From NCBI GenBank assembly GCA_937922595.1, contig CALAIY010000102.1, positions 1 to 45,238 on the forward strand: 45,238 nt of DNA, given 5' to 3'. Shown here in pieces: positions 16,424-24,818 of the stretch. The notes under the pieces are model-generated. The model made no database searches and was not told the DNA's origin. It saw only the letters and a program-made list of their open reading frames with translations. This DNA is from an uncultured Verrucomicrobiales bacterium. Lineage in GTDB: Bacteria; Verrucomicrobiota; Verrucomicrobiia; Verrucomicrobiales; DEV007. The number at the start of each line of letters is the position of its first letter. Positions within the stretch are counted from its first letter, which is position 1. A program made the translations under genes and the position numbers.

Positions 16424-17392
16424 ATGTTGAAAATTCGATTCACTTGTACCCTATCTGTCACCTTAGCATTCGCGATGGCGGCAGCGTCGTGGCTTCCGGC
16501 TCAGGAGCCGGATGTGAACGCAGATCCGGTGGTGACTGAGCCTGAGGGGGATAGTGGGGAGCCTGCGGCGGAGGAGGAGGCTTCCTTTATCCTGTTTGAA
16601 AATTTTGCGGAGCCGATCAATGATTTACTGATCATGAGCGAGTTGAAGTCGAGGCACTCAGCGCTCGTCGCAAAAAATCCGAAGGCGTGGGATGGATTTA
16701 AGTTTCTGGAGGCAGCGAAGCAATGCGACCTTGCTGCTCCGATTTCTAAAGGCGCGGGGCGGCCGAATCTTGAGATGATTGCGCATGCGACCGGTGTTGT
16801 GGTGGGTGGAAGTGGCAAGGGTGCCATCTGGACTGCTGGCGGCGTTTTTGTAAGCGCGGATGGGCTTTTCCTGAGCAATCACCATGTGGCCAAGAATGGT
16901 AAATGGCCACTATCTGTAATGACTACGGATGGAAAGCTGCACCGCGTCAGTGCTGTGCTTGCTGCTGAAAAAAGTAGGGATGTCGCTTTATTTCGGGTTG
17001 AGGGGGATGGTTTTCCTTTCGTCCCGCTCGCTGCTCAGGCGCCGGAAAGTGGGCAGGAAGTTATTATGATTCACCATTCGGAGGGGCGGTTTTACACGTA
17101 TGATCGTGGTCACGTGCGAAGGCATTCATTCATGGATGGGGCCACCTACATGGAAATCTCGGCTGAGTACGCGATTGGCGGAAGTGGGTGTGGAATTTTC
17201 AACAGCAATCATGAGCTGGTTGGGCTGGTGAGCACGATAGGCTATGGCTTGGGGGATGCTCTTCCAGATTTGGCTGATGAAGAAGTGGCATTAGAGAGTG
17301 AAGATGAGTATGAAGATGATGGGGTGCCAGATTTTGTGATTTTGGTAAGGATGGCGTCATCGTGGGAATCTATCCGTTCCCTCTGGAAATAG
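16424..17392 (+). CDS. Secreted trypsin-like serine protease (paralogue of the selenoprotein's protease half)
   Basis: A 322-residue exported protein: signal peptide 1-26 (cleavage near LPAQE), an acidic/Pro-rich linker (~28-53), then a DegP/trypsin-like domain. Catalytic residues: His154 (LSNHHV), Asp186 (RDVALFRVEG), Ser254 (IGGSGCGIF). Long stretches match the C-terminal half of the 14010-15878 protein: EPIND, NPKAWD, CDLAAPI, ATGVVVGG, WTAGGVFVSA, HHSEGRFYTYDRG, VRRHSFM, TYMEISAEY. It has no thioredoxin domain. No PDZ domain follows, so it is a short stand-alone peptidase. The C-terminus is acidic (EEVALESEDEYEDD). Its last 36 bases overlap the convergent nucleotidyltransferase gene. Confidence 0.88.
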   Translation: MLKIRFTCTLSVTLAFAMAAASWLPAQEPDVNADPVVTEPEGDSGEPAAEEEASFILFENFAEPINDLLIMSELKSRHSALVAKNPKAWDGFKFLEAAKQCDLAAPISKGAGRPNLEMIAHATGVVVGGSGKGAIWTAGGVFVSADGLFLSNHHVAKNGKWPLSVMTTDGKLHRVSAVLAAEKSRDVALFRVEGDGFPFVPLAAQAPESGQEVIMIHHSEGRFYTYDRGHVRRHSFMDGATYMEISAEYAIGGSGCGIFNSNHELVGLVSTIGYGLGDALPDLADEEVALESEDEYEDDGVPDFVILVRMASSWESIRSLWK

Positions 17393-18307
17393 TGCTCCGG
17401 GATACTCGCCGGCGGCAACTAATGTGCTGAGCGATTTCACGACACCGGGTCTGTCTTCCTTGTAGGTGACTCCGAACCAATCTGAGTCGGTGGGGAGGAC
17501 GGTGACGGAGGCGTCTCCCTTTCTAATCCGTGCATCAATGGCGGCGGGGATGTAGAATTCGCCGGTATTGAGTCGATTGGGGACGCTGAGAAAGGCTCGA
17601 AATTCTTCCTCGAGTTGGGCGAATATGGCGGGGCGTAGCGCCCAGAAATTCATTGAGGCGAGCTCTTCTCCGGTAAGTTCGCGGATTGCTCCATCGGGGG
17701 GTGTGTTACAGGCTCCCTTTGCGGTGCGTGAAATTTTTGTAAGCTCCTCGACTCCAAGTAGTTGATTGTTTTCTCCGATAGTGCAGATGCCTCGGGCGAC
17801 GGTGCCATTTTCTGAGAGAGTATTTGCGAGGCGGAATCCTGCCATGGCATAGGACGTTTCTTGGCCAGAGGTCTCCTGGAAAAATTGCGCTATTTTTGCG
17901 AATGAATCGCGACCGTAAAAATCGTCTGCGTTTACGACGGCGAATGGGGTGTCGATCATATCGCGTGCGGCAAGGACGGCGTGTCCGGTGCCCCATGGTT
18001 TCTCGCGCTGGGTGGGGATGGAGAAGCCCTGCGGGATATCTGCGGCGTCTTGAATGGCAAATCCTACCTCGATCTGGCTTCCGAATTTGGAGGCGACTTG
18101 TGCTTCGAATGCTTTGCGCATCTCGCTGCGAATGATGAAGATGACGCGGGTGAATCCGGCGCGGACAGCATCGAAGACGGAGTAATCAAGAATGGTCTCG
18201 CCACCGGGACCGACTGGATCCATTTGCTTCAGTCCGCCGTAGCGGCTGCCCATTCCTGCGGCGAGGACTAGGAGGGTGAGCGGAGGTGTTTCTTGGGAAG
18301 TCATCAA
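17357..18307 (-). CDS. Sugar nucleotidyltransferase (NTP_transferase family)
   Basis: A 316-residue cytoplasmic enzyme of the NDP-sugar pyrophosphorylase family, which joins a sugar 1-phosphate to an NTP. The N-terminus has LTLLVLAAGMGSRYGGLKQMD, the nucleotide-binding signature; the acidic metal site is VVNADDFYG, and EKPWGTGHAVLAA lies between them. GEFYIPAAID and WFGVTYKEDRPGV follow. The sugar cannot be told from sequence. It ends inside the 3' end of the convergent protease gene (36-base overlap), which is unusual and makes antisense interference possible. No sugar pathway neighbours are present, so it seems to be a single gene. Confidence 0.9.
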   Translation of the reverse strand: MMTSQETPPLTLLVLAAGMGSRYGGLKQMDPVGPGGETILDYSVFDAVRAGFTRVIFIIRSEMRKAFEAQVASKFGSQIEVGFAIQDAADIPQGFSIPTQREKPWGTGHAVLAARDMIDTPFAVVNADDFYGRDSFAKIAQFFQETSGQETSYAMAGFRLANTLSENGTVARGICTIGENNQLLGVEELTKISRTAKGACNTPPDGAIRELTGEELASMNFWALRPAIFAQLEEEFRAFLSVPNRLNTGEFYIPAAIDARIRKGDASVTVLPTDSDWFGVTYKEDRPGVVKSLSTLVAAGEYPGALFPEGTDRFPR

Positions 18308-18416
18308 TGATGGATAAGCTCACACCTGGGGGGAGCACTACCTCAAATGTGATGAAGGTGATGATTTAAGCTGGTGAGGCGACATTGGGAAAGGGGCGCC
18401 CGTGCTGAAGATGGAT

Positions 18417-19862
18417 CTAGAGGCGAATGACGTAGAGCCTTCCTTGAGAGACGTGTTTGGCTTCTGCGTCTACGACCCAGCGTTCGCGATACTGGTCGCC
18501 CCAGGAATCAGAGAAGGCGATTTCACCGGTCTCCTTGTTGTATCCGGTGATGATGACGACATGGCTATTGCCGCTTGCGGGATCGAGGGACTTCACTTCA
18601 CGGCGTGCCTCTTCTGTTGTTGCGGCCCAGGCTTTCCAATCATCGACGTCACGTCGAGCTTTGGTGTGGGTGTTTGCCTTTTTATTGAACCAGTCGGTGG
18701 AATGAAGTGTCCATATTATGGGGATTCCGTTGTCGATGTATTTGGCGAGTCGACTCATCCGGAGATCGTTGCCTGAAAGGATATCGAATTTCCTTCCTTT
18801 TCGTCGAACGTCGCGTTCGACTGCGGAGATGAGGCGACTGACCGATGTGCCGCCCCCGAGGCCTGATTGTCCTGCCATTGCGAGAAGATACATGTCGGCA
18901 GGTACATCAAGATAGCGCATGCAGCGCTCGAAGGTGGCTGGTACGCAGTAGCCTTTAGGTCCTTGATCTACCATGGGAAGGTTTTGGATGATCACGTCGC
19001 CATTTTCGCGGCGCTCGACATTTGCTCGGATGCGTGGACGCACTTCTGCATCCGTGACTTTTTTCGCTTTGCCTCCTTCATCGGCGAGTGTGGTCGGCTG
19101 GATGAGTAGGCCTACATATTCGCCTTCTTCGGCGGAAAGAAGCAATGCGTGCTCACCCCAGTCCCAGCGGGAGACTTTGCGTTTACTCTTTCCTTCACCG
19201 AAGCGCTGCACGGTCGGCTCGCCCAGGGCTGCGGTGAGAGCGCTGGTGAGAGCGGATTCGTCGTTTTCCATCGCCTCTTTGAATTTTTTGATCGCGTCCT
19301 CGGTGACTTCATCGTTATTGAAATGCGCTTCACCACTTTTCCCGCCGAAGAAATCGCCTTTGTTTGTGTAGACTAGGGAGAGACTATCGACGGCGCCTGC
19401 CACGCCGTAGAGTGCTGCGGAAAAAGGGCGTGCTCCGAAAAGGCGATAGTTGGAGCGGGGGTAGGCGCGGAAGCTGGATTGGCGTGGTGTCTTGGATTCC
19501 CTAGGCCACCCAAGTCGCTCGGCGACGTCTTTGGGGGCTTCTTTCCAAAGTGGCTTGGAGTTTATGAAAAGCGGTTGCCCGGCAGTCTCTAGGAGGGCTT
19601 CAAGGGCTGGGGTGTCCGTTTTGGAGGGGTTGTCCTCTAGTGCCCATTTTTTCACGGCCTCCTGTGATGCTGAATCTAGGCGTGAAAGTGGAACGGAAGT
19701 GCTCGTCCCATTCTCTAATGTCAAGAAAAGTGTGCCTTTATCCAGCTTGATCCATTCCGCGGTAATCGTAACGCCTGTACTGCTGGTGATTGCTTGAGGC
19801 GCGGAGATCACCGTGGTGGCTTGGAGCGCGATGGCTGAAATAATTGAGATCGTAGGCTTCAC
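18417..19862 (-). CDS. Secreted C39-like cysteine peptidase with SHD1-type N-terminal domain
   Basis: A 481-residue exported protein. Residues 1-20 are a signal peptide. Residues ~31-75 (ITAEWIKLDKGTLFLTLENG, VPLSRLDSASQEAVKKW) fit an SHD1-like beta-barrel module common in secreted Planctomycetes/Verrucomicrobia proteins. The middle (~100-285) is unassigned. Residues ~290-481 are a papain-like C39_2 peptidase domain: Cys306 in DQGPKGYCVPAT, His434 in GNSHVVIITGY and Asp452 in AFSDSWGD form the likely triad. Such enzymes cleave peptides or bind peptidoglycan-related substrates; the target is unknown. It is transcribed away from the small gene at 19954, with a palindrome between them. Confidence 0.85.
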   Translation of the reverse strand: MKPTISIISAIALQATTVISAPQAITSSTGVTITAEWIKLDKGTLFLTLENGTSTSVPLSRLDSASQEAVKKWALEDNPSKTDTPALEALLETAGQPLFINSKPLWKEAPKDVAERLGWPRESKTPRQSSFRAYPRSNYRLFGARPFSAALYGVAGAVDSLSLVYTNKGDFFGGKSGEAHFNNDEVTEDAIKKFKEAMENDESALTSALTAALGEPTVQRFGEGKSKRKVSRWDWGEHALLLSAEEGEYVGLLIQPTTLADEGGKAKKVTDAEVRPRIRANVERRENGDVIIQNLPMVDQGPKGYCVPATFERCMRYLDVPADMYLLAMAGQSGLGGGTSVSRLISAVERDVRRKGRKFDILSGNDLRMSRLAKYIDNGIPIIWTLHSTDWFNKKANTHTKARRDVDDWKAWAATTEEARREVKSLDPASGNSHVVIITGYNKETGEIAFSDSWGDQYRERWVVDAEAKHVSQGRLYVIRL

Positions 19863-19924
19863 TGGGGGATAGTAGGCGAGGAGAGGCGGTAAAAATAGGG
19901 TGTCGAGTGATTTTTAATGTGCTA

Positions 19925-19939
19925 TAATTACTGTAATTA
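19925..19939. promoter_or_regulatory. 15-bp palindrome in a divergent intergenic region
   Basis: TAATTAC-T-GTAATTA is a perfect odd palindrome between the C39 peptidase (minus) and the small exported protein (plus). It lies 15 bases before the plus-strand start codon. A related TTACTGTAGTTA occurs at 35273-35284 upstream of the OmpA-like gene. It could be an operator or a promoter element. Confidence 0.4.
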
Positions 19940-19953
19940 GACGATATATCCAT

Positions 19954-20220
19954 ATGAAACCTTCTCGCAAAACCGCTTTTGCGGCTGTGAGCGTTCTCAC
20001 AGTCCTCCTAGCATCCGCAGGAATTGCCATGGCTGCTGACCCGGGCGTGCAGACGTTTGCGGATGCCGTTGCCCGCCCGGCGGTGGCTGGTGGAACGGTG
20101 GCTGGAGCCGGTGTGCTTGGCTTCGTTACATGGGTGCGGCAGCGTCTTGGGGCGTGGCCGTTTGCAAAAAGAAGCAATCACCGCAGGAAGTACAGCGTGA
20201 AACTTCTCTATTTTCCGTAG
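19954..20220 (+). CDS. Small exported or membrane protein of unknown function
   Basis: An 88-residue protein with a good signal peptide (lysine/arginine start, then AVSVLTVLLASAGIAMA, cleavage before ADPG), a Gly/Ala/Val-rich second hydrophobic segment (VAGGTVAGAGVLGFVTWV, ~residues 45-62) and a basic tail. The second segment could be a membrane anchor, giving a topology with a cytoplasmic basic end. No family was recognised. It lies 72 bases before tRNA-Asn. The start is the only ATG giving a signal peptide; no clear ribosome-binding site is seen. Confidence 0.55.
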   Translation: MKPSRKTAFAAVSVLTVLLASAGIAMAADPGVQTFADAVARPAVAGGTVAGAGVLGFVTWVRQRLGAWPFAKRSNHRRKYSVKLLYFP

Positions 20221-20292
20221 GAAACGTGTAGTTTTTCCTTGCACGTCGGGATGATCTCGCGAGATTCGCGACCCACAAAGCTGGAATCAAAA

Positions 20293-20367
20293 TCCGACAT
20301 AGCTCAGCGGTAGAGCGGGTGACTGTTAATCACTAGGTCGTAGGTTCGAATCCTACTGTCGGAGCCA
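20293..20367 (+). tRNA. tRNA-Asn (anticodon GTT), CCA encoded
   Basis: The acceptor stem TCCGACA (20293-20299) pairs with TGTCGGA (20357-20363), followed by discriminator G and an encoded CCA (20365-20367). The D-loop AGCTCAGCGGTAGAGC, anticodon GTT (20325-20327) in GACTGTTAATC and T-arm TAGGTTCGAATCCTA are all regular. A perfect 12-bp palindrome (ATCTCGCGAGAT, 20254-20265) lies upstream. Confidence 0.97.
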
Positions 20368-20383
20368 GTTTTTTATTTTCTCA

Positions 20384-20626
20384 ATGTCTCCGGAACTCGA
20401 AACTCTTGCTCGCCGCATCGAAGTCTATACGACTGCTGGCAAGCGCTACAAGCTTCGTGAGGGGCGTGAGCAGGATGAGCTTCGTAAGCTCTCCTCTGAG
20501 GGATTGCAGGGCTTTGCAAAGGCCGCCAAGTGCCATGTGGTCTCCCGTCTTGGAGGCACTATTCTGGATTTCACTCGCGCGGGTGCGCTGAATGATAAGA
20601 TTCCTGGCTATCGCGACGTTGGGTAG
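20384..20626 (+). CDS. Small hypothetical protein downstream of tRNA-Asn
   Basis: An 80-residue soluble, charged protein starting 17 bases after the tRNA CCA end. It begins with a predicted helix (MSPELETLARRIEVY), then TTAGKRYKLREGREQDEL and a Gly/Leu region (SRLGGTILDFTRAG). No family was recognised. Codon use resembles the neighbourhood and the frame is clean, which supports a real gene; it may be co-transcribed with the tRNA. It converges with the secreted protease at 20664. Confidence 0.6.
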   Translation: MSPELETLARRIEVYTTAGKRYKLREGREQDELRKLSSEGLQGFAKAAKCHVVSRLGGTILDFTRAGALNDKIPGYRDVG

Positions 20627-20663
20627 GGAAGGGCGATGCGCCTGGTCTCTTTATCGCGAGCGG

Positions 20664-22244
20664 CTAGTTTTCGACCTTTAGCTTTAAGAAACGGCGGTCA
20701 CCGGTTTCGAATGGTGTGCTCGGTTCAAACGTTACTGTTTCGAAGTTGTAATCGAGGGGAGTGGTCGTTTCCGTTCCGGTGAGTGTTGTCCAGCTCGTTA
20801 AGTTTTGAGAAACCATGAGGGTTCCGGTGATGTCTGTGCGGCGGCGTCGGGTGTAAGTGAAGGTTCCGTCTGCGCTGGGGGCGAGATTGGGTTCGCTTGA
20901 GTGATTTCCGGCGTCGAGGCCTAGGAGGTATTCGGTGAGATTTGCGATACCGTCGCCGTCTGGGTCGCCATCTTCGGTTGTATTGGTGAGGCCATTGACG
21001 AAGTCTGAGAATGGTCGATACACCTGGGTCGTTTCCGAGGTTGTGCCGCTATTGGGGGCTCCCGATGCGCTGATTGTGCCGTTTAAGACGAGCTCGCTGG
21101 TGGTTTCCGCCGGAGGCGTGTAGGTGATCTGGAAATTTGATGAATTGTTTCCGCTGATTGAGGTGCGTGAGGCGGTGACGACACCTGATGTGTGGGAGGC
21201 GCTCCAGCCAGGTCCAGAAAAACCGCCGTAGACTCCTCCGGGGGGGAGGGTGATTTCGACGTTGATATTCATAGCCGAAAATGACGATGTGTTGTTCGCG
21301 GTGAAGTTGTAAGTGAAGGGGATTCCTCCTTGGGCAGGGTCGAGTGAATCGGTGCTTGAAAGCGTGAGCATAGGAGATGGGCCATTTCCTACGCTCGTTA
21401 CAGAATACCCTTCTGGAGCAATAAAGGCGTTTATCTGATCGATGTAGTGGGGGACGAAGGTATCGAAGGATCGCTTGAGGGTCGTCGTGACATCAACGGC
21501 TGTGTGGACTCCAATGACAGCGAGGTTGCCGTTGAGGATGATGAAAGTCGGATCGGATGAATCGCCGCTTTGAAAATAGACATCGTCTTGGCTTCGGCTG
21601 TTGTCGGTCGTGTCTACTCGAAATTCAAAGCCGCGTGTGGCATTGATTGGGGGGCTGGCGGATGGCACCGTGAAGGTGAGAAAGGGATTATTCGGATCGG
21701 AGGTGTCGTCCTTGATGGTGCCCGTTCCCCAGCGGGCATGGAGACCTTGGAGGAAGATGGGCTTATCGTAGTAATCGGATTCGTTAGGGAGGTCTGCGAT
21801 CGGGTAAAATGTGATACTACTGTGGACGTCTTGGGCGAGAGTGCCGATGAGGAGGTCGGTCGCTTCATTTGAGGTGTTCACTGTGGATTCTAGTGAATCG
21901 ATGACGTAATTGCGGATGGTTCCATCGATTCCGAGAAATCGAAGCGAGCCTCCAGAGACCATTGCAACGTGTTTCGCTGTGATAAAGTGTCGTGGTGAAA
22001 TCATCGTCGCGGTGTCGTTGCTATCAGCGAGGCTCCATCCGATCCCGGAGAGATCGTATCCGTTCATGAGGAAGTTGCTGTTCGTGGAGGCGGTGGCTGA
22101 TGTCCCTGGAAATCCAGAGGCAAAGCGATTGTGCTTCGTTGGGGTGTAGGTGCCAAAGACGAGGGCTTCGGCAGATCCCAGCGCGCTCAAAATGAAAAGA
22201 GCAGCGATGAACCATTGGGGGGAAAAGGTTGCCATAATTACCAT
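20664..22244 (-). CDS. Large secreted trypsin-like serine protease
   Basis: A 526-residue exported protein. The signal peptide is residues ~4-27 (the second ATG, at residue 4, is an equally good start). Residues ~60-290 are a trypsin fold: His92 (FITAKHV), Asp130 (NEATDLLIGTL), Ser229 (FQSGDSSDPTFI, a variant of GDSGGP) and IGVHTAVD. Residues ~295-410 form an Ig/CARDB-like beta domain (PFTYNFTANNTSSFSAMN). Next is a thrombospondin type 3-like calcium motif DGDPDGDGIANLTEYLLGLD. The last ~60 residues carry the Verrucomicrobia-type terminal module ending DRRFLKLKV. It is likely a surface or extracellular protease. Unrelated in detail to the two shorter proteases at 14-17 kb. Confidence 0.85.
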   Translation of the reverse strand: MVIMATFSPQWFIAALFILSALGSAEALVFGTYTPTKHNRFASGFPGTSATASTNSNFLMNGYDLSGIGWSLADSNDTATMISPRHFITAKHVAMVSGGSLRFLGIDGTIRNYVIDSLESTVNTSNEATDLLIGTLAQDVHSSITFYPIADLPNESDYYDKPIFLQGLHARWGTGTIKDDTSDPNNPFLTFTVPSASPPINATRGFEFRVDTTDNSRSQDDVYFQSGDSSDPTFIILNGNLAVIGVHTAVDVTTTLKRSFDTFVPHYIDQINAFIAPEGYSVTSVGNGPSPMLTLSSTDSLDPAQGGIPFTYNFTANNTSSFSAMNINVEITLPPGGVYGGFSGPGWSASHTSGVVTASRTSISGNNSSNFQITYTPPAETTSELVLNGTISASGAPNSGTTSETTQVYRPFSDFVNGLTNTTEDGDPDGDGIANLTEYLLGLDAGNHSSEPNLAPSADGTFTYTRRRRTDITGTLMVSQNLTSWTTLTGTETTTPLDYNFETVTFEPSTPFETGDRRFLKLKVEN

Positions 22245-22406
22245 AATCTACTCGAAACAAAGCTCTTCGGCAACTATGAGAAATTAAGGGTGTGCGAAAT
22301 GCTGCGGATTTTGATTCGCGAACTTGTTATAAGCCCCAAGAAACGAGTGGCGGGCGGCGTTCTTGCGGAGGGTGATTGCCACCGCTAGTCTTCGCTTCCC
22401 GATTCT

Positions 22407-24566
22407 ATGAAACTTTCTTCACGTATTTTGCAGCCGTTTCTCTGGCTCCTCCCGGTTGTTGCCATTACTTCTGCATTTGGTGATGTCGTCGCTCCGCAGG
22501 AGCTTGATGAGAAAGGGAAAAGGAAGAGAAATCTCGAAGACATCCCTGATCCTGCGCCTGCTGTGCGCCCGGCATCTGCGAGTGTGATTCGTGGGCAGGA
22601 GGTGGAAATTATTCTTCAGGCGATCACGAGTACGAGGAAGCAAGTGGTTTTCATCCTTCGCTCGAAGCCTCAGGTGGGTACCGTGCGGGGGCCGTTTCCG
22701 ATGACGCGTGATGGTGTTTTCGACCGTGCGAAAGTGATCTATTCGTGTCCTCCAAATACCGGGGCCACTGCGGATCTCTTTCACTTTGCCGCGCGTCTCG
22801 AGGGAGGCGTCATCTCCGCTCAGACGACCATTACGGTTCAGCTTCTGGATGCCACGCCAGAGCTTGAGCTACCTGCCTCGCTTAGTTTTGGGGATGTCAT
22901 CATCGGTGAAAGCGTTGAAAAAATGGTGAGGGTAAAAAATACAGGCACGGCGGGCTATCATGGTATCCCATCACTTCCCGCACCGTGGTATGCGGCTTTA
23001 CCTGGTGAGAAATTTCGGGTTCCGGTCGGTGAATCTGCTGATTTTCGTGTGCTTTTTGCGCCCACTGCTTCTGGAGGGCAGAGAGCGCGCTTTAGTCTTG
23101 GTGGAGAAGGTGCGAAATCATTTACCATTTTCGATGGCACTGGGCTCGCTCCTTTCACCGTTTATCCTCCGGCGCTTACACTTACCTACGATTCCGTGTC
23201 TGGAGTGCGTAGCGGCGTCATTCAGATCAGCAATACTACCGACGAGGCAAAAAGCCTTGATATCATTGCTGATGAAAGCGTGGGAATCGCGCGCAAGATT
23301 GATGTGCCTGCGGCAAAGTCGGTCACGATCCCTGTCTCCGTGATGACTACTTCTGATTCGGATGGCGTGAAAACGGAGCTTGCTGTTCGCTGGCAATCGC
23401 ACGTCCAGAAAGTGAAGCTTCGTGCGGGTCCAGAGCCCGCGAAGCTTACGGCGGCTGAAGAAAATTTTTCTGGCAGGCTCATTCTTCCTCGTGCTTTGGA
23501 GCGTAGCGAACGGCGCGCGGCATTTACTATTACAAATTCTGGCGGCAAGCCTGGTTCTGTTTTTGCTTCTGCCACAGCACCGTTTTCTGTGCGCGATGAA
23601 GATCGTGAATTTACTCTCGCTCCGGGCGATACTCGCGAAGTTCTTATCGGAATTCGCGCCCTTACCTCTGGTCTCCATGAAGGAACAGTCCGATTTGTAA
23701 GTGGCGAAAATACCTTTGAGCTTCCCGTGCGTGGATCGGTAGTGGCAAAACTCAGCGAATTAAATGCGCCCGAAGATCCCGAAGCTGCCCCAGTAGCTCC
23801 GGCGGCAGATGACGCATCCACTCCAGCGCCGGCTCCCACTCAGCCTGCTTCCGTGGTGACTCCCGAAATTGTAGATAGCGCCTTTTCAGGCCTGGGCGAA
23901 CTGGCTGACCCGAATGGCGGCAATAATGGCCCGGCCATCGTCTCATCCGAAATGCTAAACCTTGAGTCCGCCCTTGCCGAGGCTGAAGCTAGCGAACGCG
24001 ATGCCGAGGAAAGCTTCCGAAAACGAAAGACTGTTGGTACCGGTGATCCTGTAGCTGATGCCCGCCGCAAATTAGAGACTTTCATTTTCCAAAAGGGCTT
24101 TGGAAAGCCTCGCAAAATTGTTAAGTCCATTCCGGTTGTTAAAAATGCCCGTCTTGTTGAGCGGGGAAAACAGCACATTACCATCGCTTGGAAAGCTCCG
24201 GATGGAGGCACGTACGATTACGAATTCGATCGGCAGCGCTTATTCTATCAGGAGATGACTGGAAAAATGAGTAAGCTCTGGGTGCCTCACACGAGCGTGA
24301 AAATCACCCAATCCGGAGAGGATGTGACTGCGCGTATCGAAGAACTCGAATATGGCGGCCAGTTCAGCTTTCGTCTCTACACCCACGACGAAAGCCGCGG
24401 CTATTCCCCCTCTACTCCGGCGTTTAATATAGCGACTCAGGAAAGGAAACCTCCTCTTTCTTGGGGCTGGATCACCGTCATCGCCATTGGTGCTCTCCTC
24501 GTCGGAACCATCGGCTATCAAAAGCTCCGGAACCGAAATCTTGGCGGGCGCAAGGTGCGGAGGTAG
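22407..24566 (+). CDS. Large Ig-like surface protein with C-terminal membrane anchor
   Basis: A 719-residue exported protein. Signal peptide 1-25 (LWLLPVVAITSAFG). Residues ~50-150: beta domain including the repeated-strand region. Residues ~155-460: several ASPM-SPD2-Hydin/abnormal-spindle type Ig repeats, with LSFGDVIIGESVEKMVRVKN, FTLAPGDTREVLIGI and similar. A Pro/Ala linker (~470-500) and a charged helix (LESALAEAEASERDAEESF) follow, then a fibronectin type III-like domain (~590-680, HITIAWKAPDGGTYDYEF to SFRLYTHDESRGYSPSTP). A single transmembrane helix (WITVIAIGALLVGTIGY, ~688-705) and a basic tail end the chain. It is probably an envelope-anchored structural or binding protein; function unknown. 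Confidence 0.8.
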   Translation: MKLSSRILQPFLWLLPVVAITSAFGDVVAPQELDEKGKRKRNLEDIPDPAPAVRPASASVIRGQEVEIILQAITSTRKQVVFILRSKPQVGTVRGPFPMTRDGVFDRAKVIYSCPPNTGATADLFHFAARLEGGVISAQTTITVQLLDATPELELPASLSFGDVIIGESVEKMVRVKNTGTAGYHGIPSLPAPWYAALPGEKFRVPVGESADFRVLFAPTASGGQRARFSLGGEGAKSFTIFDGTGLAPFTVYPPALTLTYDSVSGVRSGVIQISNTTDEAKSLDIIADESVGIARKIDVPAAKSVTIPVSVMTTSDSDGVKTELAVRWQSHVQKVKLRAGPEPAKLTAAEENFSGRLILPRALERSERRAAFTITNSGGKPGSVFASATAPFSVRDEDREFTLAPGDTREVLIGIRALTSGLHEGTVRFVSGENTFELPVRGSVVAKLSELNAPEDPEAAPVAPAADDASTPAPAPTQPASVVTPEIVDSAFSGLGELADPNGGNNGPAIVSSEMLNLESALAEAEASERDAEESFRKRKTVGTGDPVADARRKLETFIFQKGFGKPRKIVKSIPVVKNARLVERGKQHITIAWKAPDGGTYDYEFDRQRLFYQEMTGKMSKLWVPHTSVKITQSGEDVTARIEELEYGGQFSFRLYTHDESRGYSPSTPAFNIATQERKPPLSWGWITVIAIGALLVGTIGYQKLRNRNLGGRKVRR

Positions 24567-24568
24567 CT

Positions 24569-24670
24569 TTATAATTCTGGAGCTAGCCCGATTTCGACGC
24601 GGTAGAATGCTCTCGAACTGGTAGTGGGATCGCGGTGAATGGGACCGGGTGCGTAGTAGTGATGGTGATC
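24569..24670 (-). pseudogene. C-terminal fragment of a secreted protein
   Basis: A 33-codon frame closed upstream by TGA (24673-24671) and ending TAA at 24569. It reads DHHHYYAPGPIHRDPTTSS then RAFYRVEIGLAPEL. The ending RAFYRVE is the kind seen at the C-terminus of Verrucomicrobia secreted proteins. There is no start codon. It is best seen as the tail of a gene whose body has been lost. Confidence 0.4.
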
Positions 24671-24701
24671 TCAGCGCTGCGGCGGAACTCTCTGAGATTC
24701 T

Positions 24702-24818
24702 TCCAATTCGTCGCCGGCCCTTGCATACGGCGAGTGACGCTTTTTTACGATCAAGGAGCTTGGTGCAAGCCTTCAGGAGGTCGTCGCGCCCTATATAATC
24801 AAGGGAATTGTAGGGCAT
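24702..24818 (-). pseudogene. N-terminal fragment of an AAA/archaeal-type ATPase
   Basis: From ATG at 24818 the frame reads MPYNSLDYIGRDDLLKACTK and continues LLDRKKASLAVCKGRRRIG. IGR...L..LL......L.V.KGRRRxGKS is the start and Walker A of the DUF234/archaeal ATPase family. The match ends exactly inside the P-loop, at the glycine before the expected Lys-Ser; the following sequence is unrelated. So the gene is truncated and cannot bind ATP. The fragment lies next to the tail of another broken gene. Confidence 0.5.

Noticed and set aside
20293-20367. tRNA as the selenocysteine tRNA
   Set aside because: Anticodon is GTT and the arms have normal length; it is tRNA-Asn.
23222-23839. 205-codon minus-strand frame within the Ig-like surface protein gene
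   Set aside because: Ser/Arg/Ala-rich shadow; the plus-strand gene has signal peptide, repeats and anchor.
24671-24673. TGA before the DHHHYY fragment as another selenocysteine codon
   Set aside because: No Cys/Sec-type motif around it, no extended frame upstream and no suitable hairpin; the region is gene debris.
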